59,987 nt of DNA, from the NCBI GenBank assembly GCA_945874765.1, contig CAMCHQ010000013.1:1-59987 (forward strand). Direction: 5' to 3'. Under the pieces are notes generated by a model. The model worked only from the letters and a program-made list of their open reading frames with translations. It did not search any database and was not told the DNA's origin. The translations under genes and the position numbers were made by a program. Below, piece by piece: positions 51,572-59,987 of the stretch. This DNA is from an uncultured Clostridia bacterium (GTDB lineage: Bacteria > Bacillota > Clostridia > Oscillospirales > Acutalibacteraceae). The stretch's first letter is position 1. Every line of letters begins with the position of its first letter.

Positions 51572-53482
51572 ATGAATAAAAGTAATTTAAAAATTAAAAT
51601 AAACGAAATAACAGGCGATTATGAGATTAAACATAACGGCTTTTCGTGGGTAAGCGACGGCAGAAAACCGTATATTATTATAAGAAAAAAGGTGGGGGAT
51701 AAGTATATTCCAACTTACCGTCTGCTTTATAGCTCTTTGAAAAAGAAGTTTGCATATTATGATGATTCGATTGTAACAACTCTTTCAGGCTATTCGGCTT
51801 TCGGCAAAATGTATGATTTCTCGCTTATTCTCACAGCGAAAATCACTGGGGATAATACCTGTGAATTTTCAATAAAGGCTGAAAACGAAACAGGTCTTGA
51901 TATTCAGGCAGTCTATTTTCCGGCACCTTTCAATTCAAAGAAAAGGGGCAAGTATTCCTACCACGTTGATTCTATGCGTCAGGGCTTTATTTTGCCTGAC
52001 GGATATACAAAAAATTTCCCGTCGACTTTTGCATATACAAATTATTTGAGAAAACTTAATACCGGCGACGCATATTTACCGATTTGGGGCAGGGTTTGCG
52101 ACGGCCATACTTTCTCTGCGATTATTGATACTCCTTATGATGCGTGTATGTTTTCATCGTTTGGCAGGCATAGGGCTTTTGTAAATTCCGTTCATTTTAC
52201 TTCTTCTCTCGGCAAGCTGTCGTATGAGCGCAAAATCAGATTTACATTTCACGAAAAAGGCGATTACAACACCGTAGCAAAGGATTACAGAAATTATCTT
52301 ATCGAAAAAGGGCAGTTTGTAACTTTAGACGATAAAATCAAGAAAAATCCAAATATAAAAAATGTTATCGGCGCACCCGTTTTGCACCATAAAATTTTTT
52401 CAAAAATAAACGAAAAATCGCAGTTCTACGATAAAAACGGCACTAACGAGATTTTGTACGCAACGTTTTTTGAACGTGCAAAACAGCTTGAAAAATTTAA
52501 AGAACTCGGTCTTGAAAAACTGTATATTCACACCGACGGCTGGGGCAAAAACGGTTATGATAACGACCACCCTTATATTCTCCCGCCATGTGAAGAGGCA
52601 GGCGGTTATGAAGGCTTGAGAGCACTTGCGAATACAAGCAGAAAACTCGGTTACGTTTTTGCTCTTCACGACCAGTACAGAGATTATTACTATTCTTCCC
52701 CTGATTTTGACATCAATAAAGCGGTCACACAAATTGACGGCTCGCACCCTTACTGCTCGATTTGGGACGGCGGTGAGCATACTTATTTGTGCTCATCTTT
52801 TGCACCGCAGGCAGTTAAGAAAACTTATGACGAGCTTGAAAAAAACGGCGTTGACGTTCAAGGCGCATATCTTGACGTATTTTCAATTATGCCGGGTGAC
52901 GAATGTTTTAACGAAAATCATAAAATCACAAGACAGCAGAGTATCGAGTACCGTGCAAAATGCTTTGATTATCTCAATGATAAGGGGTTGGTTATGTCAT
53001 CGGAGGAACCGGGTTTTGCACTTACAAATAATATAGCGCTTGTCCACCACGGTCCATTCCACGCACGTCCGCTTGAAAACGGTGAGGCTGTCGGTGTTCC
53101 CATTCCGCTTCAAAATCTTGTGTTCCACGATTGCCTTATCGTTCCGTGGAATTGGTTTAACAATTGGGGTATTCCTAAAGGCGTCAACGGCGACGTTTAC
53201 TGCGCTTTATGTGCCGGTATGCCGTATCTTCACCCGTTTGGAACAGGCACAAGCAAAATCGGCAATGACAGCAGAACTACCGATACAAAACTTTTAAGTG
53301 ACGAAAAACTCAAAGCCGAATTTGAAAGAATTAAGCCTCTTTGCTCTTTGCAGTCGAAACTTTATAATAAAGAAATGGTTAGGCACGAATTTTTAGGCTC
53401 ATATAAAGTGCAAAAAGCTACATATTCCGATGGCACAACAGTAACGGTCGATTTGAATAACAATACATATAAGGTAAACTGA
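51572..53482 (+). CDS. TIM-barrel glycosidase-like protein (DUF5696/GH129-like)
   Basis: 636 residues, no signal peptide. A beta-sandwich N-terminus (to about residue 230) is followed by a TIM-barrel: LYIHTDGWGKNGYDN, GYVFALHDQYRDYYY, VQGAYLDVFSIMPGDECFN, with LDVFS and MSSEEPGF at the places where GH101/GH129-related enzymes have nucleophile aspartate and acid glutamate. Those families release alpha-linked N-acetylgalactosamine from mucin-type glycans. The assignment is by motif impression. Lies between lactonase and fucosidase genes, all in one operon. Confidence 0.55.
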   Translation: MNKSNLKIKINEITGDYEIKHNGFSWVSDGRKPYIIIRKKVGDKYIPTYRLLYSSLKKKFAYYDDSIVTTLSGYSAFGKMYDFSLILTAKITGDNTCEFSIKAENETGLDIQAVYFPAPFNSKKRGKYSYHVDSMRQGFILPDGYTKNFPSTFAYTNYLRKLNTGDAYLPIWGRVCDGHTFSAIIDTPYDACMFSSFGRHRAFVNSVHFTSSLGKLSYERKIRFTFHEKGDYNTVAKDYRNYLIEKGQFVTLDDKIKKNPNIKNVIGAPVLHHKIFSKINEKSQFYDKNGTNEILYATFFERAKQLEKFKELGLEKLYIHTDGWGKNGYDNDHPYILPPCEEAGGYEGLRALANTSRKLGYVFALHDQYRDYYYSSPDFDINKAVTQIDGSHPYCSIWDGGEHTYLCSSFAPQAVKKTYDELEKNGVDVQGAYLDVFSIMPGDECFNENHKITRQQSIEYRAKCFDYLNDKGLVMSSEEPGFALTNNIALVHHGPFHARPLENGEAVGVPIPLQNLVFHDCLIVPWNWFNNWGIPKGVNGDVYCALCAGMPYLHPFGTGTSKIGNDSRTTDTKLLSDEKLKAEFERIKPLCSLQSKLYNKEMVRHEFLGSYKVQKATYSDGTTVTVDLNNNTYKVN

Positions 53483-53483
53483 A

Positions 53484-55703
53484 ATGAACATTATTAAATA
53501 TTCAAAACCTGCAAAAAGCTGGCGTGAGGCGCTTCCTCTTGCAAACGGCAAAACAGGTCTTATGATTTACGGCTCGCTTAAAAAAGAAAAAATCTGTTTT
53601 AACGACGGCACTCTTTGGTCGGGCTATCCGAAAGATTACAATTCAAGCGAAAGCCTTGAAAATCTCGAAAAAGTACGTTCGCTTATTTTTGAGGGCAGAA
53701 ATGACGAGGCTGACGCACTTTGCGAGGAAAAGCTGACGGGCTTTTACAGTGAAACGTTTTTGCCTCTCGGCGAAGTGACAATTGATTTTAAAGGTCTTGA
53801 TAAAAATAAATATTCAAGAAGCCTCAATCTTTCAAAAGGATTTCACACCGTTTTGTCTATGGGTGCAAAATCTGTTTGCTTTTCATCTTTTCCCGATAAA
53901 ATATCGGTGTATAAAATCACATCGGCAAAACCTTTTAGCGCTGTAATTGGGGCAAAAAGCAAGCTTAAATCAAAAACGGTAAGTGAAAACGGAAGTCTTT
54001 TCCTTTTGGGTAATGCTCCCGATTATGCCGCACCGAATTATCTCAGAACAGAACTTTATCCGATTAGATATAACGAGAAAAAGGGTATGGCGTTTTGCCT
54101 GCAAACCTTGATTAAATCAAACGGCAAAATAACTCAAAATAAGGCAAGTTTTAAAATTGAAAATGCAAGCGAACTTACGCTTTATTTTGTGACAAAAACA
54201 GGGTTTAACGGTTTTGATAAAATGCCTGAAACGAACACAAATAAAGTTAAGCAAAACTGTATGGCGAAAATGAGTACGGTCGATAAAGATTTTGAACTTT
54301 TGAAATCACGTCATATCAAAGATTTTTCCGCTTTATTTAATAAACAGAGCATATCGTTTGACTGTGACAAAGAAGTTGACGCAAGCGACCTTTTAAAGTC
54401 TGTAAAAGCGGGCGGTGACGAAAAGGCGCTTTGCGAGCTTATGTATAATTACGGCAAATATATGATTATTTCGGGCAGCAGAAAAGGCAGTCAACCGCTT
54501 AATTTGCAGGGCATTTGGAATGACAGTATCCGTCCGCCGTGGAGCAGTAATTATACGGTGAATATCAATACCGAGATGAATTATTGGGGCGCTTCAAGAA
54601 GCGGACTTTCCCCTTGTATCGAACCTCTTATTGAAATGGTTTACGAGGTGATGCAAAACGGCAAAAAAACGGCTGAAATCAATTACGGCTGCCGTGGATT
54701 TGCGTGCAATCACAATGTCGATTTATGGAGAAAAACACCGCCGGTTAAGGGCGACGCAAATTATATGTTCTCTCCTCTTTGCGGCACTTGGCTTGCAAAT
54801 GAGATATATACTCATTTTAAAAACGGTGAACTTGATGAATATAAAGAAAAAGTCAGGGAAATTGTTACCGAGTCGGCACTGTTTTTAAACGATTTTCTTG
54901 TTTTGCACGAGGGAGAATACGTTATCTGCCCGTCGGTATCGCCTGAAAATGTGTTTACATCTAACAATAAAAACTGCAAGCTTGATTTTGCTTCGGCTTA
55001 CGATATGGGACTTGTAAGGCAATGCTTTGAAAATGCGCTTGAAATATCCGACGATGAAAATTTGAAGAGCGATATCAATAAAAAATTACCGCTTCTCTTC
55101 TCTTTCAAAGAGGGGAAAAACGGTATTTGCGAGTGGCACAAAGATTATGACACCGCAGAAAACGGGCACCGTCATTTTTCACCGCTTTATGCCTTTTATC
55201 CGGGGAACATTATCGGATATTATGAAGATAAAGAGTATTCTCAGTGGGTTAAAAAACTCTTTCATTTCAGAATCGAAAACTCAACTCAATATATCGGCTG
55301 GTCTGCCGCTTGGGCAATTTGTTTGGCTTCGAGGCTGAGGGAAAAAGAAAATGTATCTAAGATTATAAAAAGTATGCTTTCCCATTCCGTTTTCAAAAAT
55401 CTTTTTTGCGTTCATCCGCCGTTTTATTTTCAAATTGACGGTAATCTCGGTTTTGTTGCCGGTATTAACGAAATGCTTTTGAGTGAGGAAAACGGTGTAA
55501 TTGAATTGCTCCCTGCCCTGCCGGACAATTATTTAAAATCGGGCAAAGTGGAAAATATGGTTGTAAAAGGTGCAAAAATCAGCTTTGAGTGGGAAAACGG
55601 ACTTGTTACAAAAATTGAGAGCGATAAAAAGGTAAGCGTTTATAATCTTCACCTTGATAAAAATGTTCAGTGTAAAAACATTGAATTTACGGAGGTAAAA
55701 TAG
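53484..55703 (+). CDS. GH95 alpha-L-fucosidase
   Basis: 739 residues, usual GH95 length. N-terminal domain starts with the family pattern WREALPLANGKTGLMIYG and FNDGTLWSGYPKDYN; the (alpha/alpha)6 barrel has GSQPLNLQGIWNDSIRPPWSSNYTVNINTEMNYW-type sequence (54490-54570) including the catalytic-site asparagine/aspartate neighbourhood. GH95 cleaves alpha-1,2-linked fucose from mucins, milk oligosaccharides and blood-group glycans. No signal peptide, so it works inside on imported glycans. Its start is one base after the previous stop. Confidence 0.9.
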   Translation: MNIIKYSKPAKSWREALPLANGKTGLMIYGSLKKEKICFNDGTLWSGYPKDYNSSESLENLEKVRSLIFEGRNDEADALCEEKLTGFYSETFLPLGEVTIDFKGLDKNKYSRSLNLSKGFHTVLSMGAKSVCFSSFPDKISVYKITSAKPFSAVIGAKSKLKSKTVSENGSLFLLGNAPDYAAPNYLRTELYPIRYNEKKGMAFCLQTLIKSNGKITQNKASFKIENASELTLYFVTKTGFNGFDKMPETNTNKVKQNCMAKMSTVDKDFELLKSRHIKDFSALFNKQSISFDCDKEVDASDLLKSVKAGGDEKALCELMYNYGKYMIISGSRKGSQPLNLQGIWNDSIRPPWSSNYTVNINTEMNYWGASRSGLSPCIEPLIEMVYEVMQNGKKTAEINYGCRGFACNHNVDLWRKTPPVKGDANYMFSPLCGTWLANEIYTHFKNGELDEYKEKVREIVTESALFLNDFLVLHEGEYVICPSVSPENVFTSNNKNCKLDFASAYDMGLVRQCFENALEISDDENLKSDINKKLPLLFSFKEGKNGICEWHKDYDTAENGHRHFSPLYAFYPGNIIGYYEDKEYSQWVKKLFHFRIENSTQYIGWSAAWAICLASRLREKENVSKIIKSMLSHSVFKNLFCVHPPFYFQIDGNLGFVAGINEMLLSEENGVIELLPALPDNYLKSGKVENMVVKGAKISFEWENGLVTKIESDKKVSVYNLHLDKNVQCKNIEFTEVK

Positions 55704-55704
55704 A

Positions 55705-56742
55705 GTGAAAAAGGGGTTAAAAATATTTTTGAGCATCGTTTTGGTGCTTGCAATTTTGGGAGGTATCGCCGCCTTGTCGGTTACGTTTTACGGCAAAAAG
55801 TATGTCAGGGCAGAGGACACGGCATATACTGTTTTGCAAATTACAGACGTTCATATTTTAAATGATGAAAAAAAAGACGCAAAGGCTTACAAAACAATTA
55901 GCGAGATGGTTAATACAACTAAGCCAGATATGATAGCGGTAACAGGCGACGTGACAAGTGAAAAGGAAAATTTCACCGCTTTTAAGTCGTTTTGCACCTT
56001 TATGGAAAAATTTGAAATTCCTTGGGCTTTCGTTTACGGCAACCACGAGGGACTTGATATAAAATATGAAAAAGGGGAAAAACTCGACCCCGACAAAATT
56101 GCCGACAAGCAGACGCTCAACGATTATCTTTCATCTTTAAAATATTGCATTTATGAGCGTGGGGATAAAAACGTTGACGGTATGGGCAATTATTACTACA
56201 CTGTTCACGATAAAGACGGCAAGGCTTTGATGTCACTCATTTTTATGGATTCCAACAGCTATGACGAAAAAAATGACGGCTATGACCATTTCCACCCAAA
56301 TCAAATTGCTTGGTATGAAAAGACCGTAAAGCAAATTGCAAAAGAGGAAAACGGAGATGAGGCAAAGGTTGTACCGTCACTTGCGTTTTTCCATATTCCT
56401 ATGAAAGAATATATGACGGGCTATAAAGAGGGCAATCGTCTTTGGGGCTTTAAATTCCCTAAGGAGGACGGCACTCCGGCAGTTGATGACAATATGTTTG
56501 AAACTATGAAAAAATTAGGCTCAACAAAAGGCTGTTATGCCGGTCACGACCATATGAATAACTTTTCGGTGGATTATCAGGGTATAAGACTTACATACGG
56601 TCTTTCCTGCGACCATAATATTTATATGACACCTTTCAGAGGCGGTGTTCTTATCAATATTAAAAAAGACGGCTCGTTTACAAATCAGCCGATTATCCGC
56701 CACAGAGGACAAAGTACGGTTACAATTTGCAAGGAATATTGA
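55705..56742 (+). CDS. Membrane-anchored metallophosphoesterase 2
   Basis: 345 residues, GTG start with GGAGG upstream, one base after the fucosidase stop. N-terminal helix IFLSIVLVLAILGGIAALSV, then a calcineurin domain with ITDVHILN, VTGDVTS, YGNHEGLD (E in place of D in GNHD), FFHIPMKEY and YAGHDHMNN. The GNHE change affects a residue next to the catalytic histidine and may alter activity. Last gene of the operon; a terminator (AAGCCTTGAAAG/CTTTCAAGGCTT, 56763-56793) follows. Confidence 0.8.
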   Translation: MKKGLKIFLSIVLVLAILGGIAALSVTFYGKKYVRAEDTAYTVLQITDVHILNDEKKDAKAYKTISEMVNTTKPDMIAVTGDVTSEKENFTAFKSFCTFMEKFEIPWAFVYGNHEGLDIKYEKGEKLDPDKIADKQTLNDYLSSLKYCIYERGDKNVDGMGNYYYTVHDKDGKALMSLIFMDSNSYDEKNDGYDHFHPNQIAWYEKTVKQIAKEENGDEAKVVPSLAFFHIPMKEYMTGYKEGNRLWGFKFPKEDGTPAVDDNMFETMKKLGSTKGCYAGHDHMNNFSVDYQGIRLTYGLSCDHNIYMTPFRGGVLINIKKDGSFTNQPIIRHRGQSTVTICKEY

Positions 56743-56798
56743 TTTATAATTAAAAATGAAGAAGCCTTGAAAGTTTTGCGCTTTCAAGGCTTGTTTTG

Positions 56799-57114
56799 TT
56801 ATGCTACTGTGTAAATCGAAACTTGAGGCTCTTCGTCCCAAAGCGGTTTTATCCTCTTTTCTTTTAAGAGCCTCGTTTACTTCAAAAAAGTCGGGATATT
56901 TGTCATCGTGACCGAGATATTGCCAGCCGACAAGATAATATATTTTAGTGATATTTTGTGTGATATTGTCAATTTTTTTGATATATTCAAGCGCTTGCTC
57001 AAATGTCAGCCTGACATCGCTTTTGCCCTCGTTTTTCAAATCGGGTACTGCCATACCGAGCTTCATAACCATACATTTAGAGTAATCGTAATTGTATTCA
57101 AAAGGTAAATTCAT
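56799..57114 (-). pseudogene. Glycosidase gene with large internal deletion
   Basis: A proper start (AGGAG, 10 bases, ATG 57114) begins with LPFEYNYDYSKCMVMKLG and runs through IYYLVGWQYLGHDDKYPDF and ALKRKEDKTA, a sequence style I associate with GH101/GH129-related enzymes. After about 93 residues the frame shifts; one frame over, WDEEPQVSIYTVA and a stop (56799-56801) look like a natural protein end. So N- and C-terminal ends of one enzyme appear fused by a deletion with loss of frame. The catalytic part is gone. Confidence 0.5.
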
Positions 57115-57218
57115 ATTAAAACTCCTATTGTTTTTTCTTTAATTATATCATATGTTGAAAATCATTAATTTAGAAAAATCATTAAAAAGTTTAGAAAAAT
57201 AATCATAAAAAAGCATAA

Positions 57219-57274
57219 TTTCTAAATGATTTAGCAGTTTTTCAAAACTACTTTTTAATTTGTTATGGTATGAT
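57219..57274 (+). promoter_or_regulatory. AraC-type tandem sites and promoter of phosphoesterase 3
   Basis: TTTCTAAAT (57219-57227) and, exactly 21 bp on, TTTCAAAAC (57240-57248), then 20 bases to TATGAT (57269-57274). Same geometry as at 47296. More AT-rich TTTAGAAAAAT half-sites of opposite sense lie at 57164-57202. Confidence 0.65.
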
Positions 57275-57297
57275 AGATATATTAGGAGGGGTGTACT

Positions 57298-58389
57298 ATG
57301 AAAACAAAAAAGAAAGCGCTTAAAATTATAAGAAATATCATATTGATTTTTCTCGCTGTCGCAATAGTTGTTTTGGCTGTGCTTTTCTTCCCTTTAAAGG
57401 GCAAGGAGCATATAGAAATTTGGAGCAAGAGCGATAAGTTTGATATTTCTAAAATAGAAACGGTTGATAAAACACGGGAAGATTTTAAAATCCTTATGCT
57501 TACGGATACTCAGCTTTGGTCAAATCCGAAGAAAAATAAAGAGTGCTATGAGGAAATGGATAAACTTGTTGAAAAAACAAAGCCCGATATGATTACTTTA
57601 CCGGGTGACGTTCTTTCGGCTATGGCAAGCAGATTTTCAATTAATAACTTTATTAAACATATGGACAGTTATAAAATTCCTTGGGCACCCGTTTTCGGCA
57701 ACCACGATAACGAAATTCCGACAAATTCACTAAATTGGCAAGGCGATAAGTACGAAGCAAGCAAATATTGCCTTTTCAGGAAAGGTCCGAGTAATCTTTA
57801 CGGCTGCGGAAACTATGTTGTAAATATTGTTGAAAACGGTAAGCCTGTTTATTCTGTTTATATGTTTGATAACGGCAGATATTTGAAATATGATAAAGAC
57901 ACCACTAAGGAAATTTATATGGGATATGAGCAAATCGCCTGGTATGAGTGGAATGTTCTCGGCATTAATAAAGCAGCAGGATATACCGTGCCGTCAATGA
58001 CTTTTTCTCATTTTGCCCAGCCTGAATTTAAAGAGGCAATTGAAAAATGCGGCGTAAAGGGTAAGGACGACAGTTATACTATCCCTAAAGAATACGGCTT
58101 CGGTTACTGTCAGTATCTTCCGGGCTGTGCGCCTGTAAAATCGGGCTTTGTCGATAAATGTAAAGAGCTCGGTTCAACAAAGTACATTTTCTGCGGTCAC
58201 GACCACGAAAATAATGCAAGCGTAACCGATGACGGCATTACATATACATACGGTCTTAAAACCGGTCCGTCACCTGTTCCGTGGAATTTTGCAAAGGAAA
58301 CCGGCGGAACTCTTATCACAATAAACGGCAGCGGTGAAAACCAAAACGTTAATATCGAAAACTATGTGATTAACGAAAATAACCGTTGA
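57298..58389 (+). CDS. Membrane-anchored metallophosphoesterase 3
   Basis: 363 residues with N-terminal helix NIILIFLAVAIVVLAVLFFPL and a calcineurin domain: LMLTDTQLW (D-x-Q in place of D-x-H), LPGDVLS, FGNHDNEIP, SHFAQPEF and FCGHDHENN. The histidine of the first motif is replaced by glutamine, so metal binding may differ from its two paralogues. Single gene under its own AraC-type promoter; AGGAGGGG lies 6-8 bases before the ATG. Confidence 0.8.
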   Translation: MKTKKKALKIIRNIILIFLAVAIVVLAVLFFPLKGKEHIEIWSKSDKFDISKIETVDKTREDFKILMLTDTQLWSNPKKNKECYEEMDKLVEKTKPDMITLPGDVLSAMASRFSINNFIKHMDSYKIPWAPVFGNHDNEIPTNSLNWQGDKYEASKYCLFRKGPSNLYGCGNYVVNIVENGKPVYSVYMFDNGRYLKYDKDTTKEIYMGYEQIAWYEWNVLGINKAAGYTVPSMTFSHFAQPEFKEAIEKCGVKGKDDSYTIPKEYGFGYCQYLPGCAPVKSGFVDKCKELGSTKYIFCGHDHENNASVTDDGITYTYGLKTGPSPVPWNFAKETGGTLITINGSGENQNVNIENYVINENNR

Positions 58390-58534
58390 GTAAGGCTTGA
58401 AATTATTAATATTTTTTATTTTCAATCTGAAAATTTTGTTTGACTTTTTAAGTTTTAAGAAATATAATATACAAAGCAAACGGCAATAGGCTTTGTTGCA
58501 TTTGTATTTATATTAAAACAGAATAATTTTATTA

Positions 58535-58590
58535 AAAGTGTGTAGCTTGTCAGCGTAAGTCCGACTTATGATGACGGCTATGCACTTTTT
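58535..58590 (+). promoter_or_regulatory. Leader hairpin before the MATE gene, possible attenuator
   Basis: AAAGTG...TAGC...GTCA pairs with TGAC...GCTA...CACTTT, with an inner stem TAAGT/ACTTA around CCG, then CTTTTTG. A long stem ending in a T run 25-30 bases before the start codon could end transcription early unless a ligand or protein intervenes. I cannot match it to a known riboswitch. Confidence 0.45.
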
Positions 58591-58616
58591 GTTTTGCCAG
58601 GAGGAAAAATATTATA

Positions 58617-59936
58617 ATGAAGAAAAACAGTAAAATGAGGGAAATGCCTGTTAATAGATTAATGCTCAGTATGGGCGTTCCTATGATTTTGTCTATGGCT
58701 TTGCAGGCGGTTTACAATATTGTTGACAGCGCATTTGTAGGCAATATGAAACACGGCAGTGAGGCGGCACTTAATGCGCTTACTCTTGTCTTTCCCGTTC
58801 AAATGCTTATGGTTGCATTGGCTATAGGCACGGGCGTCGGAGTTAATGCGCTTCTTGCAAGAACACTCGGTCAAAGGGATACAAAGAAAGCGGCAAAAGT
58901 GGCAGGCAACAGCTTGTTTCTCGGCATTGTTATTTATATAATTTGCTTGCTTTTCGGTATTTTCGGCGTTAAGGCTTATATCGCTTCTCAAACGTCAAAT
59001 GAAACGGTGCTTCAAATGGGAACAAGTTATTTGAAAATATGCTGTATATATTCTTTCGGCATTGTCTTTTTCTCGCTTTTTGAAAAACTGTTGCAGACAA
59101 CGGGACGTTCTCTTTATTCCACAATCGGTCAAATCCTCGGTGCGGTAATAAATATTATTCTTGACCCGCTTATGATTTACGGTATCGCTCCTTTTCCCGA
59201 AATGGGAGTAAACGGCGCCGCATATGCTACCGTTATCGGTCAAATTATATCCTGCGCTTTGCTCTTTGTTTTCGACTTGAAACTTAATGTCGAATTTGAA
59301 CATAAAATAGGATTTATGAAACCTAATGCACGTATAATAAAGGAAATGTATTCGATAGGACTTCCGGCAATTATTGCACAGGCTTTAATGTCGATTATGG
59401 TATATGCAATGAATTTGATATTGAAGTTTAACGCTTGTGCTCAAACGGCATACGGCTTGTTTTATAAGGTTCAGCAATTTGTCTTGTTCCTTGCCTTCGG
59501 TTTAAGAGACGCAATTACTCCGATTATTGCATTCGCCTACGGAATGGGTAATAAAAAGAGAATTAAAGACGGTATTAAATTCGGACTTATATACACCGCT
59601 GTTTTAATGATTTTCGGTACGGTGATAACAGAAGCTTTTCCGTCGGCATTTGCAACCTTGTTTAACGCAGGTCAGTCACGTGAATTTTTTATAAGCGCTA
59701 TGAAAATTATATCAATCAGTTTTATTTTTGCAGGCATTAACGTTGCATATAAGGGCATTTTTCAGGCGCTCGACGGCGGTGTGCAGTCATTGATTATTTC
59801 ACTTTTAAGACAGCTTGTGCTTATTTTACCTCTTGCGGCTGTATTTTCATCACTCGTTAAAAGCGGTCAGGCAAACGAAGCGCTGATTTGGTGGGCTTTT
59901 CCGATTACGGAAGCGGTTGTTTGTATCTTAGGTTAG
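58617..59936 (+). CDS. MATE-family multidrug efflux transporter
   Basis: Na+ or H+ driven exporter of drugs or metabolites, about twelve helices. The start matches the family ([35 protein letters not shown]), and the second half repeats the fold ([22 protein letters not shown]). Length 439 residues. The frame ends abruptly at [10 protein letters not shown], 10-20 residues short of the usual basic C-terminal tail, while another frame continues open to the window end with FTRNYTQTVKR-like sequence; a one-base slip near 59920-59935 may be present. GGAGG lies 10 bases before the ATG. Confidence 0.85.
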   Translation: MKKNSKMREMPVNRLMLSMGVPMILSMALQAVYNIVDSAFVGNMKHGSEAALNALTLVFPVQMLMVALAIGTGVGVNALLARTLGQRDTKKAAKVAGNSLFLGIVIYIICLLFGIFGVKAYIASQTSNETVLQMGTSYLKICCIYSFGIVFFSLFEKLLQTTGRSLYSTIGQILGAVINIILDPLMIYGIAPFPEMGVNGAAYATVIGQIISCALLFVFDLKLNVEFEHKIGFMKPNARIIKEMYSIGLPAIIAQALMSIMVYAMNLILKFNACAQTAYGLFYKVQQFVLFLAFGLRDAITPIIAFAYGMGNKKRIKDGIKFGLIYTAVLMIFGTVITEAFPSAFATLFNAGQSREFFISAMKIISISFIFAGINVAYKGIFQALDGGVQSLIISLLRQLVLILPLAAVFSSLVKSGQANEALIWWAFPITEAVVCILG

Positions 59937-59987
59937 GTCAGTTTACAAGGAACTACACGCAGACCGTGAAACGGGCTGCTGACAACA

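Overview
The window looks like a chromosomal segment of a low-GC, anaerobic, spore-forming Firmicute, most likely a gut Oscillospirales/Ruminococcaceae-type bacterium. Evidence: strong AGGAGG-type ribosome sites, a truncated small acid-soluble spore protein gene, two DUF6809-type small proteins, a rubrerythrin/rubredoxin redox cassette, a thioredoxin reductase with a degenerate NADPH site, the YmfF/YmfH-Lgt-FolD block and a CIRCE-controlled hsp20. The species cannot be fixed from the sequence alone.

Region 1 (1-7.2 kb) is a visibly AT-richer defence island: a decayed type III restriction (Res) gene, an unknown gene, a complete retron (promoter, msr-msd RNA with matching a1/a2 repeats, nucleoside-deoxyribosyltransferase-like effector, reverse transcriptase) and an AbiE toxin-antitoxin pair, then a MarR regulator with a membrane protein. 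The retron RT is split by a -1 shift exactly at a seven-T run inside its first catalytic motif; this is the most striking item in the window.

Region 2 (7.4-29 kb) is an integration hot spot built around two tRNA-Gln(CUG) genes. A block holding both tRNA genes is present three times (about 10.7-11.2, 18.8-19.3 and 28.5-29.0 kb), each time with one or both tRNAs broken, and foreign DNA lies between the blocks. Segment 1 holds a GPH sugar symporter, a dGTPase fragment, a 2-kb insert with surface/membrane proteins, a TraG/VirD4 remnant, an acyltransferase and a Mbeg1-like hydrolase. Segment 2 holds a six-gene sulfane-sulfur/peroxide/oxygen-stress operon (thioredoxin, two rhodaneses, CoA-disulfide-reductase-rhodanese, double rubredoxin, ferredoxin-rubrerythrin) behind a Crp/Fnr gene and a perfect operator palindrome, an IS3 transposase, an RlmN/Cfr-family methylase and a chimeric gene. 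Several short dispersed repeats mark the junctions.

Region 3 (29-42.5 kb) is core-like: a rhodanese-TtcA fusion, TcdA, thioredoxin reductase plus thioredoxin, an NSS transporter, CIRCE-hsp20, QueT behind a structured leader, a YfcE-type phosphoesterase, a three-gene operon of unknown function, YmfF/YmfH, Lgt, FolD, a CinA-C protein and tRNA-Thr(CGU).

Region 4 (42.5-58.4 kb) is a glycan-use locus: GPH symporter, GH35-type beta-galactosidase, AraC regulator, three related membrane-anchored phosphoesterases, two dehydrogenases, a fuconolactonase-like hydrolase, a GH129-like TIM-barrel protein and a GH95 alpha-L-fucosidase, plus a broken glycosidase gene. Three promoters carry TTTCTAAAT and a second TTTC half-site exactly 21 bp apart, which defines a likely AraC regulon. 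The window ends in a MATE transporter behind a leader hairpin.
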